The position numbers and the translations under genes were made by a program. DNA of 5,750 nt from an uncultured Candidatus Melainabacteria bacterium. Lineage in GTDB: Bacteria > Cyanobacteriota > Vampirovibrionia > Gastranaerophilales > Gastranaerophilaceae. How positions within the stretch are numbered: position 1 is the first letter of the stretch; every line of letters starts with the position of its first letter. Shown here in pieces: positions 1-3,543 of this stretch. The stretch spans positions 1 through 5,750 of the forward strand of contig CALAFU010000017.1 of the NCBI GenBank assembly GCA_937891325.1, read 5' to 3'. Under the pieces are notes generated by a model that ran no database searches, was not told the DNA's origin, and saw only the letters and a list, made by a program, of their open reading frames with translations.

Positions 1-1
1 G

Positions 2-163
2 CCTAGATACGTTGTGGAAGTAGAAGTTCCTGAAGGCGTTCAAATGTATACAGGTAAATGTAATCCACTTGAAGGCTGGGGTAACGGTGGCGGAACTCAA
101 TACTTCTTAATCGGTGAAAAACGACCAAAAATCTACGGCGGAATGAAAGCATTGCCACAGTAA
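2..163 (+). CDS. C-terminal end of a probable polymorphic toxin (TNT/DUF4237-like tip), 5' end outside the window
   Basis: An open frame enters from the left edge and runs 53 codons to TAA at 161-163. The visible residues read YVVEVEVPEGVQMYTGK, then GWGNGGGTQYFLIGE, and end KIYGGMKALPQ. The pattern of a Y-x-V strand, a 'VPxGVxxYxGK' stretch, a glycine-rich GGGTQYF turn and a short basic tail matches my memory of the ends of TNT/DUF4237-type NAD-glycohydrolase toxins and related C-terminal toxin domains of secreted polymorphic proteins. The next gene starts 12 bases downstream and looks like an immunity protein, which fits the standard toxin-then-immunity order. Without the N-terminus, neither the delivery domain nor the catalytic residues can be judged. 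It could also be another GGGxQ-type toxin fold or a non-toxic enzyme tail. The reading frame is certain; the family is tentative. Confidence 0.5.
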   Translation, partial: PRYVVEVEVPEGVQMYTGKCNPLEGWGNGGGTQYFLIGEKRPKIYGGMKALPQ

Positions 164-175
164 AAGGATAAATAA

Positions 176-526
176 ATGCCAGAAATTAGTTTTGAAGAAA
201 ATAAATTAAATATAAATGATAAATCAATTCGTTTTGACTTGAACATCTACAACGCAATTGTCTTAGATGACAAAGTTGTCATTATGCTTGATGTGCCTAA
301 CGACAATCCGTTAATGGAGAACATTATTGCGTTTAGTTTTGAAGGTCAACCTGTTTGGACAGTTCAACCGTTCAAAGAAAGATTTCCAGAAATTAAAATG
401 ACAACACCTTACGTTGGCATGTTCAAACGCGATGACGGAAATATCAACGCGACTAATTTTTACGGAATTTGTGTAGAAATTTCGGCTAAAGACGGTAAAA
501 TTTTATCAAAATCAACTTCAAGATAA
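176..526 (+). CDS. Small cytosolic protein, probable immunity protein to the upstream toxin-like gene
   Basis: This 116-residue protein has an ATG preceded by AAAGGA (163-168) at good spacing, 12 bases after the stop of the toxin-like gene, so the two are probably co-transcribed and translationally linked. It has no signal peptide or membrane segment, as expected for a cytosolic antidote. It appears to be beta-rich: VVIMLDVP (residues 34-41), FEGQPVW (55-61), YVGMFKRDDGNINATNFYG (79-97) and a closing KDGKIL (105-110). I associate this order (an 'LDVP' strand, then 'xxGxxxW', then 'N[WF]xG', then a final 'DxxTGxIL'-like turn) with small proteins found next to toxin genes in polymorphic toxin loci. 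That is pattern memory, not a search result. If it is an immunity protein it would bind and block the upstream toxin domain. The assignment rests mainly on position, size and lack of export signals. Confidence 0.55.
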   Translation: MPEISFEENKLNINDKSIRFDLNIYNAIVLDDKVVIMLDVPNDNPLMENIIAFSFEGQPVWTVQPFKERFPEIKMTTPYVGMFKRDDGNINATNFYGICVEISAKDGKILSKSTSR

Positions 527-597
527 TTGTAAAAATTTGTGCTAAAAATTTTTCTTGAAAAAACTTAACAAAAAGTACAAATAATTAATTTCAATGG

Positions 598-627
598 TTG
601 ACAATCCTTTTTGCTTGTTGTTATATA
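598..627 (+). promoter_or_regulatory. Sigma70-type promoter of rpsL-rpsG
   Basis: A perfect -35 box TTGACA (598-603) is followed by a TTATATA stretch, giving a -10 box of TTATAT (621-626, spacer 17) or TATATA (622-627, spacer 18). Transcription would start near 634, leaving a leader of about 85 bases before rpsL. The leader holds only weak pairing (CTTAG 643-647 with CTAAG 674-678) and no recognised riboregulator. The rest of 527-719 is AT-rich. I see no clear U-tract terminator after the immunity-like gene, so read-through from it into rpsL cannot be excluded. Confidence 0.65.
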
Positions 628-719
628 GATAGTACAATAACACTTAGCTGTATTTTTGTGCTGAAAAGTCCAACTAAGGTTTAGGCGAAAAATTAATAAA
701 TCATATATAAGGAGAAATT

Positions 720-1100
720 ATGCCAACAATCAATCAGCTTGTACGTCGCGAACGTAAAAAGCTAGTAGACAAAACAAAATCACCAGCATTGATGGAATGC
801 CCTCAAAGACGTGGTGTTTGCACAAGAGTTTATACAACAACTCCTAAAAAACCAAACTCAGCACTAAGAAAAGTTGCCAGAGTTAAGTTAACAAATGGAT
901 TTGAAGTTACTTCATACATTCCAGGTATCGGACACAACTTACAAGAACACAGTGTTGTTCTTATTCGTGGTGGTAGGGTTAAAGACCTTCCAGGTGTTAG
1001 ATATCACATCATCCGCGGTACTTTAGATACAGCAGGTGTTGCAAATAGAGCACAAAGCCGTTCTAAATACGGTGCAAAACGTGCTAAAGGAGGTAAATAA
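720..1100 (+). CDS. rpsL: 30S ribosomal protein S12
   Basis: S12 sits at the decoding centre of the 30S subunit and helps set translational accuracy. The 126-residue length is normal for the family. Hallmarks are CPQRRGVCTRVYTTTPKKPNS (about residues 27-47), SYIPGIGHNLQEHS (65-78) and RGGRVKDLPGVRYH (83-96). Residues equivalent to the streptomycin-resistance positions are wild type: K43 in TPKKPNS, and K88 followed by D89, the aspartate that is beta-methylthiolated in many bacteria, in RVKDLPG. A streptomycin-sensitive S12 is therefore expected. The start is fixed by AAGGAG (709-714), 5 bases before ATG. The sequence is closest in style to cyanobacterial S12 (KTKSPAL; YHIIRGTLDTAGV). The gene overlaps rpsG by one base. 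Confidence 0.98.
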   Translation: MPTINQLVRRERKKLVDKTKSPALMECPQRRGVCTRVYTTTPKKPNSALRKVARVKLTNGFEVTSYIPGIGHNLQEHSVVLIRGGRVKDLPGVRYHIIRGTLDTAGVANRAQSRSKYGAKRAKGGK

Positions 1101-1570
1101 TGTCAAGACGTTCTAAACCAGCAAGAAGAATTCCTGCTGCAGACCCAATGTATAACAGTGTAGACGTATCAAAATTCATCAACAGAATTATGAGACGTGG
1201 TAAAAAATCTTTAGCTGAAAGAATCTTCTATTCAACTTTAGAAAGAATTAAAGAAAGAACTAACGAACAACCAATGGAAATTTTCGAAAAAGCATTAACA
1301 AATGCAACTCCATTGTTAGAAGTTAAAGCTAGACGTATCGGTGGTTCTACTTACCAAGTACCTCTAGAAGTTAAAGCAGATCGTGGTTTCGCTCTTTCTT
1401 CATCTTGGTTAATCGCAGCTGCTAAAAACAGAAGCGGTAAATCATTCATCGATAAATTAACAAGCGAATTAATCGATGCTTCAAACGGTGCTGGTCAAGC
1501 ATGCAAAAAACGTGAAGATACTCACAAAATGGCTGAAGCTAACAAAGCTTTCGCTCACTACAGATACTAA
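1100..1570 (+). CDS. rpsG: 30S ribosomal protein S7
   Basis: S7 is the primary 16S rRNA-binding protein that nucleates assembly of the 30S head, and it contacts E-site tRNA. At 156 residues it has the usual bacterial length. Hallmarks are RIMRRGKKSLAERI (29-42), NATPLLEVKARRIGGSTYQVP (68-88) and the C-terminal KREDTHKMAEANKAFAHYRY, which matches cyanobacterial S7 closely. The ATG overlaps the rpsL stop in TAATG (1098-1102). Its Shine-Dalgarno site AAAGGAGG (1086-1093) lies inside the last codons of rpsL, so the two are translationally coupled. In E. coli, S7 represses its own translation by binding the rpsL-rpsG spacer. Here there is no spacer, so that exact mechanism cannot apply. fusA does not follow. 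Confidence 0.98.
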   Translation: MSRRSKPARRIPAADPMYNSVDVSKFINRIMRRGKKSLAERIFYSTLERIKERTNEQPMEIFEKALTNATPLLEVKARRIGGSTYQVPLEVKADRGFALSSSWLIAAAKNRSGKSFIDKLTSELIDASNGAGQACKKREDTHKMAEANKAFAHYRY

Positions 1571-1589
1571 TTTTAAAATTGGTTATAAC

Positions 1590-1622
1590 AAAAAAGAGTC
1601 ACAAAATTGTGGCTCTTTTTTT
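1590..1622 (+). terminator. Intrinsic terminator after rpsG, probably bidirectional
   Basis: The hairpin pairs AGAGTCAC (1595-1602) with GTGGCTCT (1609-1616), with one U-G pair and the AAAATT loop between. It is preceded by an A-run (1590-1595) and followed by a T-run (1616-1622). It begins 19 bases after the rpsG stop. The A-run becomes a T-run on the other strand, so the same element lies just 3' of the convergent acetyltransferase gene and should terminate it as well. Confidence 0.9.
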
Positions 1623-1639
1623 ATGCTATTTATATTTAA

Positions 1640-2185
1640 TTATTTTTGAAACTTTTCTGGTTCTAAATACTTGATAACTCTTGCAGGATTTCCGACAACA
1701 ACCGCGTTATCCGGAACATCTTTAGTTACAACAGAGCATGCCCCAACAATTGCGTTTTCTCCAATTGTCACCCCAGGAAGGATAGTTGTATTAACCCCAA
1801 TCCAAACATTCTTTTTGATATGAACAGGTTTGCATGTGATTACAGGTCTATCATAAAAGTCATGATTATTCGTTGCAATAGTACAATTTAAAGCGATTTT
1901 TGTATCATCTTCAATCACAAGACCACCAGCGGACATGCATTGAAACCCATTCATAAGTACAACATTCTTGCCTATCTTAACCTTATTAGCTAAATTAACA
2001 AAGATTGGCGGATTTACTATTGCATTTTCGCCTAAATTATCGCCAAAGAGTTCTTTAATAAGAGCGTTGCACTCTTCGGTTTGTGGCATTGTGTTATTGA
2101 TTTTGAAACAAAGTTGCGAACTTCTGATATATTCAGCCATTCTTTCTTCGTTTGGAATTCTTAAATCTAATCTAACTTCTTCCAT
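1640..2185 (-). CDS. Left-handed beta-helix O-acetyltransferase (maltose/galactoside acetyltransferase-like)
   Basis: This 181-residue protein of the LacA/Maa-type hexapeptide acyltransferases would transfer acetyl from acetyl-CoA to a sugar or other hydroxyl acceptor in the cytosol, probably as a trimer. Residues 1-50 are a helical N-terminal part with ECNALIKELFGD (38-49), the equivalent of the LacA 'LIKEMF' segment. From about 52 onward come hexapeptide repeats such as IGKNVV, IEDDTKI, IKKNVWIG (123-130) and IGENAIVGACSVVTKDVP (141-158), closing with VVGNPARVI (163-171). TNNHDFYDR (105-113) contains the expected catalytic histidine, H108. The start is supported by AAAAGGAG at 2192-2199 on this strand. 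Its own promoter lies at 2210-2240, and it converges on rpsG with a shared terminator. The substrate cannot be inferred. Family confidence is high; the gene symbol is left open. Confidence 0.88.
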   Translation of the reverse strand: MEEVRLDLRIPNEERMAEYIRSSQLCFKINNTMPQTEECNALIKELFGDNLGENAIVNPPIFVNLANKVKIGKNVVLMNGFQCMSAGGLVIEDDTKIALNCTIATNNHDFYDRPVITCKPVHIKKNVWIGVNTTILPGVTIGENAIVGACSVVTKDVPDNAVVVGNPARVIKYLEPEKFQK

Positions 2186-2209
2186 ATTTAACTCCTTTTG
2201 TTCAAATTT

Positions 2210-2240
2210 ATTATAACAGCTTAGAGTAACTCTCAGTCAA
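2210..2240 (-). promoter_or_regulatory. Promoter of the acetyltransferase gene
   Basis: Read on the minus strand, TTGACT (2235-2240) is followed by a perfect TATAAT (2210-2215). The spacer is 19 bases, slightly longer than ideal; TTATAA one base upstream gives 18. It lies just upstream of the gene's Shine-Dalgarno site, giving a very short leader. Confidence 0.6.
2223..2233. repeat. Palindrome AGAGT-A-ACTCT inside the acetyltransferase promoter spacer
   Basis: A perfect 5-1-5 inverted repeat lies between the -35 and -10 boxes of the minus-strand promoter, a classic place for a repressor or MerR-type activator site. A MerR-like regulator would also suit the long 19-base spacer. It is short enough to occur by chance and no regulator gene is nearby. 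Confidence 0.3.
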
Positions 2241-2282
2241 GTGTTTTGTATTAAAATTATTAATATTTTTAGAGAAAATTTG

Positions 2283-2310
2283 TTGACATGACTTATAAGA
2301 TTAGTATAAA
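2283..2310 (+). promoter_or_regulatory. Strong sigma70-type promoter of the TRL-family gene
   Basis: Perfect TTGACA (2283-2288), a 16-base spacer, then TATAAA (2305-2310). Transcription should begin near 2317, which leaves a leader of about 170 bases before the start codon at 2490. This is much longer than any other leader in the window. Confidence 0.7.
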
Positions 2311-2316
2311 CTTTTC

Positions 2317-2489
2317 TTACGTAGGAGATATATTTCATTTATAGGGAAACTTGTTCACAGGGGAGTAACAAGAGGGAAAAGATTAGAAGTATTTTTTACG
2401 GAGCACATTAAAAATCCAACAGACATTAACGTTTAAATTTATTTTGAACATTAATTATAGAGTAGCAAATTTTTTGAAAGGAGAAAGAC
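2317..2489 (+). promoter_or_regulatory. Long structured 5' leader of the TRL-family gene
   Basis: The leader contains two credible structures. The first is a stem CTTGTT (2350-2355) with AACAAG (2367-2372), extended past a bulged C by AC/GT around a purine loop AGGGGA. Purine-rich GAGGGAAAAG follows. The second is a 13-base inverted repeat, ATTAACGTTTAAA (2425-2437) with TTTGAACATTAAT (2443-2455), with one mismatch, one G-U pair and a 5-base loop. It sits 21 bases before the Shine-Dalgarno AAAGGAG (2477-2483). I do not recognise a known riboswitch class. It may regulate translation or stabilise the mRNA, or the AT-rich repeat may be a protein-binding site. Confidence 0.4.
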
Positions 2490-2792
2490 ATGAAAAAATT
2501 ATTCGCAACTTTAGCTTTATTATCAGTTATGGCTATGCCAGCAGTAGCATCTGAACCATTTGGTTTCGTTTACCAAGATACAACTCACCAATTATTAGGT
2601 TCTGGTTCTGTTGCTCCAGCTAAAATGGGTACAGCAACTTGCACATCTTACTTCGGTATTGTTGCATTAGGCAACTGCAGCGTTAAACAAGCTATGCAAA
2701 ACGGCAGAATCAACTCATTATCACACGCTGACCAAGCAACTAAAAACATTTTAGGCTACAAAAAAGTTACAACAAGAGCTTTCGGTCAATAG
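2490..2792 (+). CDS. TRL-like family exported small protein
   Basis: This 100-residue protein starts with a typical Sec signal peptide (MKK, then hydrophobic LFATLALLSVMAM, then PAVA|S, cleavage after about residue 20), giving a mature protein of about 80 residues. The mature part has the layout I associate with the TRL family: FGFVYQDTT, a GSGSVAPAKMGTATC strand (38-51), YFGIVALGNCSVKQAMQNGRI (54-74), then a HADQATKNILGYKKVTTRAFG tail (79-99). Many TRL proteins are lipoproteins. This one has no lipobox cysteine, so it should be periplasmic or secreted. C51 and C63 could form a disulfide. The family's molecular role is unknown to me. A strong promoter, an ideal Shine-Dalgarno site and uniform codon choice (GCT/GCA, AAC, TTC) suggest high expression. 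The start is unambiguous. Confidence 0.8.
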   Translation: MKKLFATLALLSVMAMPAVASEPFGFVYQDTTHQLLGSGSVAPAKMGTATCTSYFGIVALGNCSVKQAMQNGRINSLSHADQATKNILGYKKVTTRAFGQ

Positions 2793-2818
2793 TCTAATTT
2801 AAAGTTTAAATACTTTTA

Positions 2819-2848
2819 AGGGGCGAAGCGGTTAACCGCTTCGCCCCT
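2819..2848. repeat. Perfect 30-base GC-rich palindrome (REP/MITE-like), possible terminator
   Basis: AGGGGCGAAGCGGTT (2819-2833) is followed directly by its exact reverse complement, AACCGCTTCGCCCCT (2834-2848). The GC content contrasts sharply with the surrounding AT-rich DNA. It lies between the convergent TRL and thioesterase genes, so it could end both transcripts, but neither side has a proper T-run. GGGGCG...CGCCCC palindromes recall dispersed repeat elements in several bacterial genomes. Confidence 0.75.
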
Positions 2849-2860
2849 ACTTATTATTAA

Positions 2861-3370
2861 TTAATTCATTTTAGAAACGTAATCAAATTCTTTTATACCG
2901 TCTTCTATCAGATATGGCATTTCTGTATGAACATCTACATTTTGAGCAATTTTTTCAGGTGGAAGTTTCAAGTAAGTTGTTGTAGCTTCTGCAAATACAG
3001 TGCCTTCCGCATCAATAATTTTAGAGAAGGTTTTGAACATTCTTGATTTATCCATAATTACATAACCTTGTGCGAATAAATCTTCCTCGTACGGAACAGG
3101 CTTTCTGTACTTCAATTCCATTGAGGTTGTAACCCCAAGAGTGTAATCACCATTTACCCAATACGCACGACATGCCAGCTCATCTAGCATTGTTGCAATA
3201 AGCCCACCATGCACACGTTGTGGAAAACTTTGGTGCTCAACCTTGTATCGAACAGGAGTTATAACGCTTCCGTCTTCCATATTATAAAATTGCGATTTGA
3301 AACCCATAGGATTATCCATACCGCAAATAAAACACATTCTTGAATTCTTTTGTTTACTTAAAACTTTCAT
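2861..3370 (-). CDS. PaaI-like hotdog-fold thioesterase
   Basis: With the start chosen here, the protein has 169 residues and begins MKVLSKQKN. MCFICGMDNPMGF (about 12-24) is the N-terminal 'CFxCGxxNPxGL' signature of many PaaI-like hotdog proteins. QRVHGGLIATMLDELACRA (about 51-69) is the central hotdog helix, whose aspartate/glutamate usually acts in thioester hydrolysis. LGVTTSMELKYRKPVP (about 78-93) is the following core strand pair. It probably hydrolyses an acyl-CoA thioester in the cytosol; the acyl group is unknown. A longer frame starts at 3439, but its extra 23 residues are encoded by a GC-rich palindrome and have no ribosome site. The chosen ATG has AAAGG (3379-3383 on this strand) 8 bases upstream and a TATAAT box just before that. 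Confidence 0.85.
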   Translation of the reverse strand: MKVLSKQKNSRMCFICGMDNPMGFKSQFYNMEDGSVITPVRYKVEHQSFPQRVHGGLIATMLDELACRAYWVNGDYTLGVTTSMELKYRKPVPYEEDLFAQGYVIMDKSRMFKTFSKIIDAEGTVFAEATTTYLKLPPEKIAQNVDVHTEMPYLIEDGIKEFDYVSKMN

Positions 3371-3389
3371 ATTACCAACCTTTTTCTTT

Positions 3390-3395
3390 ATTATA
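3390..3395 (-). promoter_or_regulatory. Extended -10 promoter of the thioesterase gene
   Basis: On the minus strand the sequence reads TGCTATAAT, an extended -10 element with a perfect TATAAT. No good -35 box is present: the position that would hold it falls inside the GC-rich palindrome at 3405-3438. Transcription would start about 13 bases before the ATG. This supports the shorter gene start. Confidence 0.5.
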
Positions 3396-3404
3396 GCATA
3401 AACC

Positions 3405-3438
3405 TGTGGCGCGCAGGCGTAATCGCCTGCGCGCCCCA
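3405..3438. repeat. Second GC-rich near-perfect palindrome (REP/MITE-like)
   Basis: GGCGCGCAGGCG (3408-3419), a TAAT loop, then the exact complement CGCCTGCGCGCC (3424-3435). After one T/C mismatch the outer TG/CA pairs continue the stem. Like the element at 2819-2848 it carries a GGGGCG edge (minus strand) and is far more GC-rich than its surroundings. It separates the divergent thioesterase and protease genes, where a terminator makes little sense, so a dispersed repeat or protein-binding site is likelier. Confidence 0.7.
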
Positions 3439-3475
3439 AACAAATCTAAACCTTTGTAACAAAAATCATTAAATC

Positions 3476-3494
3476 ATTAAAGATTTTCTTTAAT
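3476..3494. repeat. Inverted repeat upstream of the lethal-factor-like gene
   Basis: ATTAAAGA (3476-3483), loop TTT, TCTTTAAT (3487-3494): a perfect 8-3-8 inverted repeat 50 bases before the start codon. Just before it lies a tandem AAATCATT (3463-3470, 3471-3478). A weak -10 (TATCAT, 3517-3522) follows without a convincing -35. This could be an operator or activator site for a regulated promoter. It is AT-rich, so chance is a real alternative. Confidence 0.35.
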
Positions 3495-3543
3495 TCGTCC
3501 GAAAAATACAAAGAGGTATCATAAATTAAGAGGGTTGTTCGTC

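Noticed and set aside
1968..2216. Plus-strand open frame of 82 codons
   Set aside because: It lies antisense to the well-supported acetyltransferase, has no ribosome site, and its translation is just the mirror of that gene.
2288..2344. Short frame starting at ATG 2288 in the TRL upstream region (18 codons)
   Set aside because: Its start overlaps the -35 box and lies upstream of the expected transcription start, with no ribosome site.
2351..2368. Five-codon TTG frame in the leader (possible leader peptide)
   Set aside because: It is too short with an uncommon start codon, and the bases are better explained by the hairpin at 2350-2372. There are no repeated regulatory codons to suggest attenuation.
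2797..2811. AT-only palindrome ATTTAAA-G-TTTAAAT after the TRL stop
   Set aside because: Such AT-rich dyads are expected by chance in DNA of this composition; there is no T-run and no link to a promoter.
3463..3478. Tandem AAATCATT as a CRISPR or iteron array
   Set aside because: There are only two short copies with no spacers, so it is not an array. It is kept only as part of the control-region observation.
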